64,000 bases of DNA, taken from assembly GCA_944470555.2 (NCBI GenBank), contig OX104134.1, positions 53,869,890-53,933,889 on the forward strand. The letters run 5' to 3'. Positions 34,641 to 46,452 of the stretch are shown here, piece after piece. Positions within the stretch are counted from its first letter, which is position 1; each line of letters begins with the position of its first letter. The notes beneath the pieces were generated by a model. The model was not told the origin of the DNA. It ran no database searches and was given only the letters and a program-made list of their open reading frames with translations. Made by a program: the position numbers and the translations under genes. This stretch comes from Heterobilharzia americana. Lineage: Eukaryota > Platyhelminthes > Trematoda > Strigeidida > Schistosomatidae.

Positions 34641-37600
34641 AATAAACAAATTCACATGGAATTATACACTGCCAGAGTCTTCTTGTTGTACGCTTACATA
34701 TCTAAAGATGTAATGCAGTTTGCAAAGTGAAACCAATTAAACCTCTCTATTAATCTATTTCCCTTGTTTATATCATCACTACTGTACACTAATAAATGTG
34801 AAGAAGGTATAGAAAAAGTATGGTGATGCAACAAATGCATCATATCGACTTTAGTCATTAAAACGAAAAGTTAGTTTCCAGTGTACATAGTTGACTGTTG
34901 ATCAAAATGCAGATGAATCATAAATCATTGCTACTGGATGTCTATGTAGGTAGCTCTCAAGGCTATGAATTATTTCAACACTATCTCTTCTAGAGTTAGA
35001 AGATAAAAGAATAAGGATTGATAAATTGGAAAGGGCTTTCATACTTATTGATAAGTGAAGAAGTTCACTGGGTGCTTGTTATTCCAACTGTCTACACATC
35101 CTACCTATTTATGGTGCAAACGAAGTAAGATAAATAATTCAATAAAGTGTTAAAACTGTTTCCTAAAAATGGTTCTCTACTATCTGAGCATCGTTATTCA
35201 CTTTATTCCCATTCATCTTCGTTCCTTATTCCTTTAAACAGCCTAAATTATGAGGTATAAGTGCGCATTTCATCTACCTCACTACAAGCAGATTAAATAA
35301 AATAATGATGATATAAAAGAAGTAAATTCTCATAAGAGATATAATATCTAATCATTTGAGAACTTATGAAGTACATTTACATAAATCTACAACGAGAAGA
35401 GAAAATTATTACTTACTAAAGTAGATAAAGTAGGTAGGTAAACACTCAAACATATTGTATATGTATTACACAGCGGATTACACCCAGACCCCACCCCTAG
35501 AATATAGAACTGAAAAATTGCCGCTAGTATCTCTTTTAAGTCAAAATGGTTAGCCGCCTATCTGACTGATCTTTTTTACTTTGTTATCATATTTTAAATG
35601 AAATGAGTCACTCTCTTTGTGCCCCCAGTTTTGATAGAATATAGCCTAATTTAATTTTATATCACACATTTACACTACTTACATATTTTATAGTTCATAA
35701 TATCTCTTCTTAGCATTTTAACTACAACTACACTCACCTTCGCTGGTATTATAAGTGTAAATGCGCATTTCAGAAGCAGGCAAATGACCTCATCCAGATA
35801 GACTTCATAAGTATTCACAACATCTTCACTATCCTCATTTGCAAGTATTAGAATATCTTGACCTGTAAAAGAGGATAAACATAGTTTATTGATAAAATAT
35901 TAGATATCCATAAGTTATTATACACAGGTACATAAAAAACTTAGAGCTCATATAGGATCATAGAAGTCAATTAAAAATTTTACCGAAGACCTGAATTTCA
36001 TTTCTTGCTATGCATACTACAGCTGGTGATGCCTTCTAGTAAGTGAAATGTATGACCCGAATGTCGTATATTTCACGATCACAAGCAGTATAAATATCAG
36101 TGTGCTCAGGAACTCACACCTCAGTATGATTACTAATGTGAAGCTTATTGAAAATAACTTATGTTTCATTTAAGAATAAATTAGAATAAATAATCGTATA
36201 CGCATACATATGATGATTTTATTGTTTAGCACTAATCGCTTTTCAGACAGGTGTTTATCAGATAATAAAGCAGTGTAACTTCTTTTGGACTCGAAAGTAA
36301 GTCCGTGAGTTTGTCTATCAGTATGAAGTCACATTTGTATTGGAAGAATGTGGTCACATGAATTGAATTACAATCTATTTGATGTTTGAGCAAATAGTTT
36401 CAATGATTTTTTAGTCAAAATGTAATAGATATGCGGCTTCATATATATGTAACGAGTAATCAAAGTACTTTCATGTGTTAACTAGAAGAAAATCATGTAG
36501 TTATGCAGGTGTTGACGATGAGAAAGAAGAGGGTATTATTACTGATAACTAGAACAGATTTTATCTTTTACCTTAATCAGGTAAAATGAAGGATAACTTT
36601 TCGACATAACCAGCTTCAAAAATGCGGGTTATTCACCATAGAATACTAGATACTGGATGGCAGTGTAATTTGATTCGACCTATGGATCTCCATAAATAAA
36701 ACTAACTGCATTGAAGCGAAAAGCTATATTAGCATCTCTGTGAATAAAACTCCTTGTCTTCTGACTTTTAGACTTTACATTTGGAGGTGAAGGTGCGTTC
36801 TACAGTATTCATCATGCCGTGATTTTGAAAAGAATTGGAGCTTTTCGTATCAAGTGTTTATTCTGAACGACATTTTCGAGTAACAAAGATTAAAAAGTTA
36901 TGAGGTTTTTGTCTGTGCTGAGAAAAGCTTAATTTTTAGAATTTTCATAAATGTACCTGGCGTGGACAAATTTGTTTCTACAAGTGTTGCAATTGGGAAA
37001 CCTAATTCGCTAAATCGATTAAGCTCTACTAACTCTCTTTTATGTATTTGTTCTGACGAAGTTCCGTCAATCCCCAGATAACTTGGAGTCAGTTAGTATG
37101 AATTCTGTACTAGCTACATGTTTGAACCACTAATAGAATACCTTTAAATTCGTGGTTGGAGACACGTGTTGCTTTATGCCAACAAGAATGACATTCAGGT
37201 TGAGACTGGTATAACTTTTTCCGAACATCGCAACTGCTTTACCATTAGCTGCTTACAGATTGAAGGATTGTTCATAATGATGTTCGTTTGTTTCAGGGAG
37301 AGCTCTGAATTTTGTGCCGTTGTCGGCGAGTTAGCGAACATTCGTTTTCACGTTTGTAACGAACAACAAACAAAACATGTTTTATTCTGAAGATTTCATT
37401 TTTCAAATCACTAGCATAGGTTATGATGTTGAAATAATGGAGAATGTTTGTAGCTCACGTGGATGGTCTTGGTTGTATTGTGTTCTAGGTTGTTTAATCG
37501 TGATTAAACAACGATTAAACAACCCAGCTCAGAGAACATAATACAACCAACGTTATGATGTCTTTCTCTCTGTTTATTAGGTTAGTTGGATGTTATGTTA

Positions 37601-40060
37601 ACTGGATGATCCGATTGGAAGTCTAAATATTCATCATAATGTGTTGGTTTTCTGTAAACTGTCGTACTGAATTTAACTTCAGTTGTTCTTTGGATAAGAC
37701 AGTCGAAAACCTTTCAAGTTCGACCCTTGGAATCTAATTCACTAGTGCATTTAATGAAATCCGAAATAGGGTTTATATGTGCTAAAATTGTTTTTTGCTT
37801 TCTTAAGAATCACAAATGTGTCATCCACATACCTATGCCAAATTCTGAGTTAACATTGGAGACTTCTTAAACCTCACTCTTCTAAAGCTTTCATATAGAA
37901 ATTCTCATAAATTTGAGATGCTAGTCAGCCTGCTACAACATCTTTTAATTGACAGTACATTCTACCTCTTATTGTGAAATATGTATGTTCTAAGCAATGT
38001 TTCAACAATTTTATGATATCCTCTGTTGAAGGCAGGCATTCACGTATTACATTATCGAGAAAACTCTTACAATATCTAGACATTCACATTTTGGTATATT
38101 AGTGAACAGAGAAATTACATCAGAACATTGCCATAATTTCATCGTCGCCTATAGTCATATTCAATTGTTTATTTTTGAAGCCTTGGAGGCTTTTAATACT
38201 TGAAGAAATGTCATATTGGAGTGGTTTCAGAATTCTTAGTAAATGTTTAGATAGACGATACATTATCAAATTTGTAAAATCAAGAATTAGTCTAAGGGTA
38301 ATCTCCGTTTTGTGGACTTTTGGTCTTCCATATAATTTAGCTGTTGTGTTCGTCTTAGGATCTAATGAAAACCATATTGCACTTCAAAGTTTGAGTTTCG
38401 TTTCTCTTGGTAATTTACACGTCTCAGCTTCCTTTGTTTTTAATTTGACTGAATGTTTATTACTAGGGATAAGCTCTTATAGTCCAGTTTCCAAATGCCG
38501 TGTCGCTTTCTTTTTTAAATCTTTTTTATTCAACACTACCGTGACATTGCCTCTGTCTGCTTTTGTTATGACTATAGATTTATCAGATATCGAAGTTTCT
38601 AAAGCAGATCGTTCTTCTGTCTTTTGGTTAGAACCAGCAGTCTTCTGATTTGTCATGATAGTCCTGACTTTATGACGTACTGTATGTGCTTCTTCTCTCG
38701 GTAAAAGAGATGAAATTGGTTCCATAGTTCGGGCTAGTTCCATCGTTTTTGAAGGCTTTCTGGGCAAACTGAAGTCCAGACCTTTATTCTGTAATATAAT
38801 TTCATGTTCATTTAGTTGCATGCTGAATAAACTACATTACTCTTGTACTGCTCGAATAGCTTTTCCAACATGATTTTCATTTGTTCGAGATGACTAGATG
38901 TTAAAATTTCTGAAAATGTCTTTCTTTAACATTTTGGAAACATTTGGATTCTTGATCTTGACATAAATTTATGAGTTCGGAAAGCTTATTATAAGGAATA
39001 AGTATATTGAGACTGTCATCAATGTTCTGAATACGCCTACGGTACTGTTTCAATGGTAATGTGCAATTATGTGTAGATTAAGTTGGTTTTGTTGTAATAA
39101 CGATCATAATTTCCTGTTGCTACAGAGGGCCGAACCGCTCGAACTCTGTTGGCAGATGGTCTCTTATGACGATGCTTCGACACTGCAGGATATTCATGAT
39201 GTTATGTTGGTCTTTGATTTAAACGTACTGGGTTCCAGCCTCAGTGCGAACACCATCATTCACTGGAGTGCAGGTACATCTAGCTGATTAGTCCCAAATG
39301 GTATGAAGTGCACGTACTAGATTCCTCTTCTGGTCAAGAGGATAATGATAGGTTAGTATGGTCTTTATACTACCACTTCAGTATTGAAAATAAAATCTTA
39401 CACCATTATGTTAGTGTTCTATCTAAAACATATCAGACGTAATAATTCGATGTTCGATAGATGTTCTGCCCCTTTATCTTCATCGAAATTCAGCATATCT
39501 CACAATACCACATTTCTTTTTTCTTTTTAATCTTATCACTTGTTCAGTCCAATTAACTTTCGTTCCATTCCATCCTTTTTATTTGAAAAATTACACAGTA
39601 AGTTACATCGAGATGATGTTTCTCAGTATGACATTCGACAGTGGTAAATGTCTTATAGTCTGTAATTCTCTGTTCAGAACTTTACGATACAACTACAGAC
39701 AGTCTTTAAGAATCCATTCAAGTTGATTAAAATTAGTCGTTTTGCTCTCATTTATTAACAAAATATACTTCTTTTGTTGTTGAAGTAGAAGCTGTAGGTT
39801 CAGCAAATACTTTTTTATGTAAGAAGATGGTGTATCTATGTGTGCATACCTGAACAAGTGATCAGTTTAAGAGTCATTGAACCCAGTGAATAGTAAAAAT
39901 CGGCAAACAAAAGATAAATGAATTTTAGATACCATGAAAAGTCTTTTTTCGGGTGATATAACATGTCCATTTGGGCTCGCATATCTCCATAAAAGCCGGT
40001 CACCGTTAAACTATCCACATCAGTTGAACTTATGGTGGCTGTTTTGTTTCTTATAAACTC
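34352..40060 (-). CDS. unit gene 3' segment, exons A to E (unit 3)
   Basis: Minus-strand exons are A 39,850-40,060, A' 39,553-39,659, B 36,957-37,081, C 35,738-35,862, D 34,562-34,638 and E 34,352-34,388. This is the only copy whose upstream side (beyond 40,257) is not another unit, so it is the one that could still be joined to native 5' exons. I found none in the next few kilobases, which hold a SINE, a terminal-inverted-repeat element and gypsy relics. Confidence 0.45.
37469..37550. repeat. palindromic hairpin (unit 3)
   Basis: Identical copy of the hairpin at 20,306-20,387. Confidence 0.7.
37603..39063 (-). mobile_element. Penelope-like retroelement (unit 3)
   Basis: Copy of the unit-1 element; two private substitutions of unit 3 (38,123 and 38,279) fall here. 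Confidence 0.8.
39267..39327 (+). ncRNA. decayed hammerhead SINE remnant (unit 3)
   Basis: Same sequence and core defects as at 22,104-22,164. Confidence 0.6.
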
Positions 40061-40390
40061 CTGCTATCATAAAAGCAGAAAGTTAACATAAGGTGAAAGA
40101 AGGGAGGCGGTGGAATAATTTTATCAAAAAATCTCATTTCATAAGAGTTATACTGAAAATGTTCGTTTGCATCTATTTCAAAATAAATTTCCCTTCCATT
40201 CTGTTAGTAAGGAAATTGAGGGTCAAAACAGTTATATATCAGAAATCGTTTACATCCTAAAAGGTAATGAACGTTGTTGCTTATATTATCCCGTCTTCGA
40301 ATGGACCGAATAGACTAGTCTCAGTTAGCATATGGTCTCCTGCGTGGATGCATCGATATTTTCTGTGTTTGAATTATATATTAATAATGG

Positions 40391-40460
40391 AAAGTGGCTA
40401 ACAGTGGAAACCAGGACACGCACTTCTTTCTGTTTGGAACTGATCAGGTGGATATGCCTG
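40391..40460 (-). ncRNA. hammerhead motif, inactive core
   Basis: CTGATCA replaces CTGANGA and AGAAG replaces CGAAA, while stem I (ATATCCACCTG with CCTGGTTTCC) is partly kept. Recognisable only by comparison with the better copies at 2.8-3.4 kb. Confidence 0.55.
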
Positions 40461-40503
40461 CCTCTTGAGCTCGAGTCCTAGTAGGAACAATATCGCTCAC
40501 AGG

Positions 40504-40560
40504 GAGGCAGGTAAATCCGGCTGACGAGTTCAAAATAGGATGAAACGCTCGCCACTATCC
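40504..40560 (+). ncRNA. hammerhead motif lacking its cleavage strand
   Basis: GGCAGGTAAATCCGG, CTGACGA, stem II GTTC-AAAAT-AGGAT, then GAAACGCTC. The segment that should hold stem III 3' side, the cleavage site and the stem I partner is deleted, so it cannot self-cleave in cis. It retains the enzyme strand and could in principle act in trans; that is speculation. Confidence 0.55.
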
Positions 40561-40709
40561 ATCAATAATAAGCGGTAATGTTTGGGCTGTTTGGCTGCAA
40601 TAGCGATCATTTATACCATGGAAGTGAGACAAACGACTGGTAAGCGTTAAACTATGATCTAGATTTAAGACGAAGCAACAGGGTCCTATCTTTTCTTTTC
40701 TGCATGAAG

Positions 40710-41582
40710 GGTTAATAAACGTTTTCAGTGACCTTAGTATGGTCTACACTTTTCTAGAAAGTCCTTTAGCCGATCTGACACTCAGACGTATGACCACATA
40801 GTTCTTCGCGAAAATTCGGCAGGCCGCGATTGACCGTGAAGGCTTTCTAGGAATTCTAGGCTTCTTTGAGGAAACTAGAGGATATTATCAACACCTCGCA
40901 ACACCGCTCTCCTTTTTAACTGAGTTGCTGAGTAAGAAATGCATACGCATTTATGCTGCTTCCAACTAAGTTTAAAGGGAGCGAGCCATAATAACAAAGC
41001 TGGAAATTCCGACCCGGTGATAAGGCAACGGTCAGAAACTGCCAGAGTAAACAGCTGTGAGAAATCGGAGTAATAATAAGACGTAAAAGTGAGAAAGTAC
41101 ATTACGCTATGCAAGTTGGTCCAGAAATCTGGAGGAGTCGTGTAAATCAACTATAATAAAGACGTCATAACTGCAGTAGAAATGGTACTCCTCTCAGCTT
41201 ACTACTCAATCTGTTATTAGACAACCTACAGCAATCAAAGCCGAATGGCGATCTCAGAAGATTCGCCAGTATTCTGCTTGTCCGAAAGCATTACGACTTC
41301 GAACGGTTCGTTTCAGAAAGCCCGTGAGTTATGTCCAAGTGTAGCCCAAGCAACGTCTCTATACACAATTATTTTTTAAGGAGAGCAGTGTTATGAGGTG
41401 TAATAATATCCTCTAGGTTCCTCAAAGAAGCCTAGAATTCCCTAGAAAGCCTTCGCGGTCAATCATGGCCTGCCGAATTTTCGCAAAGAACTATGTGGTC
41501 ATATGTCTGAGTGACAGATCGGCTGAAGGACTTTCCAGAAAACTGTAGACTATGCCAAGGTCCCTGAAAACGCTTATTAACC
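40710..41582. mobile_element. non-autonomous element with about 205-bp terminal inverted repeats
   Basis: The left arm 40,710-40,918 and right arm 41,374-41,582 are inverted copies at roughly 90% by eye, starting GGTTAATAA and including 'gaccacatagttctt.gcgaaaattcggcaggcc'. The 455-bp middle has no transposase-like frame. No confident target-site duplication could be read. The form fits a foldback element or MITE of an unidentified DNA transposon class. Confidence 0.75.
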
Positions 41583-41869
41583 GTCATGTTTTTTGTAACA
41601 TGCTTGACTTAGCAGTTCACCTCTTATATTTTTTCCGCTCCTTCGTGTTTTCGTGGAACCCAATGACCCTCAAGGGTGAAGCCTAAGGTTATCGTTCAAG
41701 AGTCCACCTAAAAATATTTATGTTCATACACTATAAAGATATATCAACTTCCATACCAATCAATTATATAGATTTGCTGAACTGATGCGACTTACTCTTA
41801 GATGCTCGTGAACAATGACTGTTGTGTAAAAACACGAAGTTATCTCTTTTCAGAGCTACCTGTATAGGT

Positions 41870-42255
41870 TCAAGTTTAGCCACAGTTAAAGCTAAGCACA
41901 CTCTCCACCCGTCCTATCCTGCAGTGTCAGATGAAAGTTGAAATAACCGGTGTTTGTGCTACCGTTCTTATGCAACAATGTTAGAGCCGAAAATTCACCT
42001 ATGACATCCAAAGCACGCATTATGGACCTTTAGAAGCTCAGAAGGATGAAAAGTAAGTTCAAGCACATCCTTGAATTAGACATTGTCAAACCGTTGGTCT
42101 GTCCCTTAGCATTACGATTGCGTGTGGTGCCCCAAAAGCATAGCAACCATACGCGTCCAAACGATGATAACCAACGGCCCATAGCCTTAAACAACACCCA
42201 TCTGCCATCGTATACTTCAAGATAGCCGACCAGTAGAAGACGCAATTTCCGCATT
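41870..42255 (+). pseudogene. Ty3/gypsy pol relic, start of reverse transcriptase
   Basis: The conceptual plus-strand reading includes TSKARIMDL, KFKHILELDIVKPL and RVVPQKHSN, which correspond to the opening of the RT domain of the CsRn1-type element at 46.4 kb (EFDHVLQLDMIK, HMVPRKDSN). Stops and shifts are present. The relic breaks off near 42,255. Confidence 0.65.
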
Positions 42256-44039
42256 TCTCAACAACCCGCCCGACGGAACAGATGTATGATTTTCTTCTGC
42301 AAAACGAAAAACTTGTTCAAGTCGAACAGCTGGTTTCTTGGAACACTCATGAGCATACATTCAGTATTTGTAAATATGTTTTTTCTTTGTTCATTTTAGA
42401 ACCGTCATTGGTAAGAATGCGAAAATTTTCTTCCCTTTAATTTTTGTAGCACAATTTTGTCCTTCAGTTTGTGAAAGATTTCTAAGAAAGTATTGATTAT
42501 TTTCATCGGATGATTATTTTTATATGTGACGCGTCAATGTTTCTTGATTTTGAATTCTTTTCGTCGTTAAGGCTGCTGGTGCTTATGTTCGAGACCCAAC
42601 AATGATTTGGCGGAACCTCAGGTATAACAGAGGTTGCAGTCTTTTCACCCTTATACTTATCGTTTGATTGCTTCCAGACACACCACAGAATAACTTTAAG
42701 CAATTCGAGGATTCTCTACACACCTAACGCATGACGATTATTTCACTAGTGTTTAAACCACTGAGTTTTCACTTGCAGCTGGCATAGTCTTAGGGCACTC
42801 CAGAACCTACTGGATGGATGAATGAGCTATAGTGGCGAATTATAATAATGCCTAATCTGCCACTACGCAATGTTATGCTGGGAAATAGATCCTCAAAGTT
42901 GGGTAAGTATGTGCGACCAGTTATACGATGTCATAATAAATGCAAGCGGTTTACTTACCAGACATCTCTAAGGAGGCTGTGTGTGAAGAGTTAAGTGTCC
43001 TAGCATCTGATTATGGCCATGCTTCCACTAATTGATAGTGAGGCTAGTTTCCGAAGTGCACGACAGGTTCGCGCCTCATCCTGTTACCATAACTGTGCAA
43101 GTTCGTGACCTCATAAGAAGACAAATACCGTAACTAATGTAACTTAGCGTCCCAAAGTTTCAGTCATCAGAGATTTTTACACAGGTGTAACGGGGAGCGT
43201 AAACTAGGAATGCCTAGGCGTAAAAGAACATCTGTCCAAAAAATCTTTCAAGACCGCACGTGGTTTATTCAACCTTCATGAAAGTTTAGGCCTTAAGGAA
43301 TCTAGTGACTCTACCATTCTAGACCAGTACTCGTATGTGTACGACGCTATTTTATCCGCTGCATCCGTATTAAAAGTGATTTCTAATTTTCAGTTTTTGA
43401 AAGAGCAGAAATCAGGGCTTATCCCACCAATCCTTGTCAAAATTAATGACGTTCTTTATATACATCTTCAATCCGTCACAAAGTTAATGATCCAGGCGTA
43501 TGGGAATAGGTTAACTTGAATTTTGGTGTCAAAGCCTAAGCTTTACCATTCACTTCAGCAGACAACTTACTGCCTATTTTCTTCGCGCTTTTATTTAGTA
43601 GCATTATGGAGTACTTCTAGATGGCAATTTATCAATTCAAGCTACTTATCATATACTAACGGTATGTTAAAGACCTTACTGAGCATTTACATAGACTAGT
43701 TGCACACAAACATTTATTTAGGACATTTTAAACCATTTTATCGGGAAATCTGCCGCTTGGTGTAATACGTCCAGTAAACAATAGTTAACCAGAGGTTTTC
43801 TCACGCCTAAGGCACCTGCTTTTACAAGGATATATTTTCGTGACAGAAGTATTCCATAGAGTATTTCAAAAAAGTCGTGGTCATCACTGCTGTTGAGGGT
43901 CCTATGAAGGTGATTCCGTAACACTTGGCAATATGAGGATTGTCGAAGCACAACATTTACTCATCAACTTGTATTTGCAATGTAGTTTTAAATCTACATA
44001 GTGCCAGTGTATTCTCCGCAGCTAATTTATAGGAGTGTG
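42256..44039. other. sequence interrupting the gypsy relic; unassigned open frames
   Basis: It lies between the two halves of a gypsy reverse transcriptase relic, so at least part should be a later insertion. A plus-strand frame open from 43,211 to 43,519 (about 102 codons, containing ILSAASVLKVISNFQFLKEQ) and a minus-strand frame 43,951-43,718 (DDHDFFEILYGILLSRKY) look protein-like but match nothing I recognise. No terminal repeats were found. Confidence 0.3.
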
Positions 44040-44530
44040 ATTCATCCCGAAGACATCAACACTACCATAACCACCTATTTTGGATTCCATAGATGTGTGC
44101 GTATTCGTTTTGGACCCATGTTCACCAAGTGGTCGTTCCAACTTTACAACGGCTAGATTCTTCGTGGCTCACTTCTTCCACGAACATGGGTCAGTGATTT
44201 ATTTCTAACCAGCTGAAAGGAAATGAAGCATTTTGACATTTTGAAAGCTGTTTTCCTATAAGCGGACAACCACAGCATAGTGATTAAACCGGAACATTTA
44301 CATCATGGTAAAGCCTAAATGAATCTTACAAACCAGCTTTTTTCCAATCCAGGCAATATAAACACCACGAAGTAAATTGTAATTCGAAAAGAAAACTTAG
44401 CAGCAAATCCGTCTACGGAATTACTAGCATTTCCAGGATTGGTAAATTATTATTGCTAGTTCACTTCCACCTGAGCTGCCATCTCAAAACTGTAAGGTGA
44501 CTGAACAGAATTGTAAGACTTCCGCATTTT
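44040..44530 (+). pseudogene. Ty3/gypsy pol relic, later part of reverse transcriptase
   Basis: The conceptual translation shows VRIRFGPMFTKWSFQLY (the PFGL...TFQRF region), then a stretch ending HSIVIKPEHLHHG (the K-hydrophobic-K-C block) and LLAFPGLVNYYC.FTS (the FLGLVNYYRRF region), in the order seen in gypsy elements. Several stops. It continues the relic at 41,870-42,255 and ends at the 5' LTR of the next element. Confidence 0.65.
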
Positions 44531-44585
44531 CTGAGAGCATCCGCATGTTATCTTGACAGCAGCAAAGACCCACCACTAGTTCTAC

Positions 44586-44931
44586 TGTAGCGTCACACAC
44601 TTCCCCAAAATCAATAGCCTAGGGTTCGACGACTTTCGACATTGGGGCCGAACTAGATGGTTTAACTGGACTCGCTAAGCTGAAGGCACCCGGTCAAGCA
44701 TCCTCGCCATTTGGCATGCTGTCGTGTTATGTTGCGCTGCTCGTACTCGACCCTCTAGCCAGTTAGTTGGAACGCATCGGCATCTTGGCACAACCATTCA
44801 AATATACCACTCCAGCCGACTACGCTATCGTGTTCTCCCTTGGTCTCGTATTCGTAGGTATATAACAAGTACGAACAATTAGTGATTGGTCTTTGCTTCT
44901 GCCGAGTTCGCACTAAGACAAATTCTAAATT
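44586..44931 (+). repeat. 5' LTR (346 bp)
   Basis: Begins TGTAGCGTCACAC and ends just before the primer site. It aligns to the 3' LTR and to the LTR of the inverted copy (62,090-61,747) but with many differences, roughly 15% by eye, far more than those two differ from each other. Confidence 0.85.
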
Positions 44932-44952
44932 GGTGAGCCCGACGTCATCACG
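44931..44952 (+). promoter_or_regulatory. primer binding site, tRNA-Trp type
   Basis: TGGTGAGCCCGACGTCATC follows the LTR directly and is one base off the TGGTGACCCCGACGT complement of tRNA-Trp 3' ends used by CsRn1-type elements. Confidence 0.75.
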
Positions 44953-45058
44953 TATCCCCACCAATAACAGGTATTGAATTTGTGAACCTGTCCCATTTTA
45001 TATTTGTGTATTGTTTGCATTTCGATAACATTTATATATCGATTCACTACACTTTCTC

Positions 45059-46428
45059 ATGTCCGACCACACTCCCAAGCTTATTCGTATTAAGCTGACT
45101 GCGAACACGATCCAACTCGTGCCATATTGGCCAGACAATGTGGAAACATAGTTTCTGTATGTCGAGGCCGATTTTCGAGAACAGGGCGTCTCAGATCCTC
45201 ATTCTCGATTTCTTGCTGTCTTACTGTCAGGTATGTTACAGCACACATGTTTAATCCTGAAGTAAGTGATCCTTATGCATTTCTTAAGGCCGCACAGTTG
45301 AAGACAAGCGACCTGACAGATCGCCAGCGCCTAGACGAATTACTTCGTAACGTCGAGCTAGGCAGCCACTCAGTCACCGAAGTCCTCGCACGCATGCGGG
45401 AAGTCATGGGTGCACGAACGTTCGACGATGGCCTTTTCCGAGAACCATTTCTCCCAAAACTACCACAACCGGTGCAAACCGTGTTGGTGACGCTGCACTC
45501 AGTCCCACTCGATGACCTGGCAGCCCCAGCAGATAAAATACTGGCGATTTCCAGCAGACCCGTCTCCAACGTATATTCTTTCTGCGACAAACCAGAGAGT
45601 CAGGATTCAGAGGTGACTAAGCTGTGCAACCCTGTGAAACAGTTGCTACGATCTCGAAGTCCTAGCTCACGTAGCATTTTACAGAAACGCACCTTGGCGC
45701 ATCGCAGCAACTCGCGTGGTAGCCCCAAAACTAAACCTAACAGGGTGGATAACCCGAAATGGTGCTGGTTGCATAATACTTATGGAGACGAAGCCAGAAA
45801 ATGTCGGAAACCATGCCGTTTTAAGAAGGACACAAACTCGGGAAACAGCCACTTGCTCTACGTCACCGACATTAAAACGAAAGTCCGCTACCTCGTCGAC
45901 ACCGGCGCAGAAGTTAGCGTTCTTCCCGCAACGACAAAGGAGCGTCATCACGACCCATCCTTCAATCTCCAAGCAGCCAACGGCAAGGCAATCGTGGTAT
46001 TCGGGAGACAGTATGCCTACGTAAACTTAGGTTTACGTAAACCTGTCCACTGGATCTTCCTACTGGCTGACGTCCCTATGCCAATCATTGGCATAGATTT
46101 GCTAAACCATTACGATCTACTCGTAGATGCTCACCGTCGACGACTGATAGATAACAACACAAAGTTATCTATTGACGGCACCACCTGCGTAAGTCCGAGT
46201 TTAGCCCTCGTTAGAACCAAACAATCAGGCGACGCGTCCTACCAAGCAGTTTTGGAGAAATATCCAGAGTTGCGACGACCAAAGCACACTCTTCCGTGCA
46301 TAACCAGCAATGTTATGCATCACGTGACAACCACAGGCCCACCTGTGGCATCCAAAGCGCGCCGTCTGGCCCCTGATGAGCTCAAACAGCGGAAAGCGAA
46401 TTCGACCACGTGCTGCAACTGGACATGA
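45059..46428 (+). pseudogene. gag-protease region, disrupted
   Basis: The likely start is the ATG at 45,059 (MSDHTPKLIRIKL). An in-frame TAG near 45,150 sits where a Trp is usual, and a shift near 45,240 moves the frame. From 45,250 the frame is open to 46,428. Seen in order: capsid-like region (FLKAAQLKTSDLTDRQRLDE), Cys-His box CWLHNTYGDEARKCRKPC near 45,765 (CHCC pattern), and an aspartic protease YLVDTGAEVSVLPA near 45,890 with IIGIDLL near 46,085. The frame then stops shortly after the protease, before RT begins in a different frame. Confidence 0.85.
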
Positions 46429-46452
46429 TCAAACAGCCTTTGAGCATCGCCA

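Larger units (their letters stand above)
31676..40256. repeat. 8.58-kb tandem unit 3
   Basis: Third copy. It shares the unit-2 alleles at the left-end differences from unit 1. It has private changes near 33,885, 34,203, 38,123, 38,279 and 40,125, three of which are homopolymer length differences. Its right edge (near 40,257) runs straight into an Sm-alpha-like SINE. Confidence 0.97.
40260..40572. repeat. Sm-alpha-like SINE pair in inverted orientation
   Basis: Minus-strand spacer sequence ('gaagacgggataatataagcaa', near 40,290) leads to a hammerhead at 40,391-40,460 with CTGATCA (core G8 lost). A plus-strand hammerhead at 40,504-40,560 has an intact CTGACGA and GAAACGC but is cut off before the cleavage strand and jumps straight to 'ccactatccatc'. 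The tRNA-like body between them is largely missing. The element begins only about 3 bp right of the tandem array. Confidence 0.7.
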
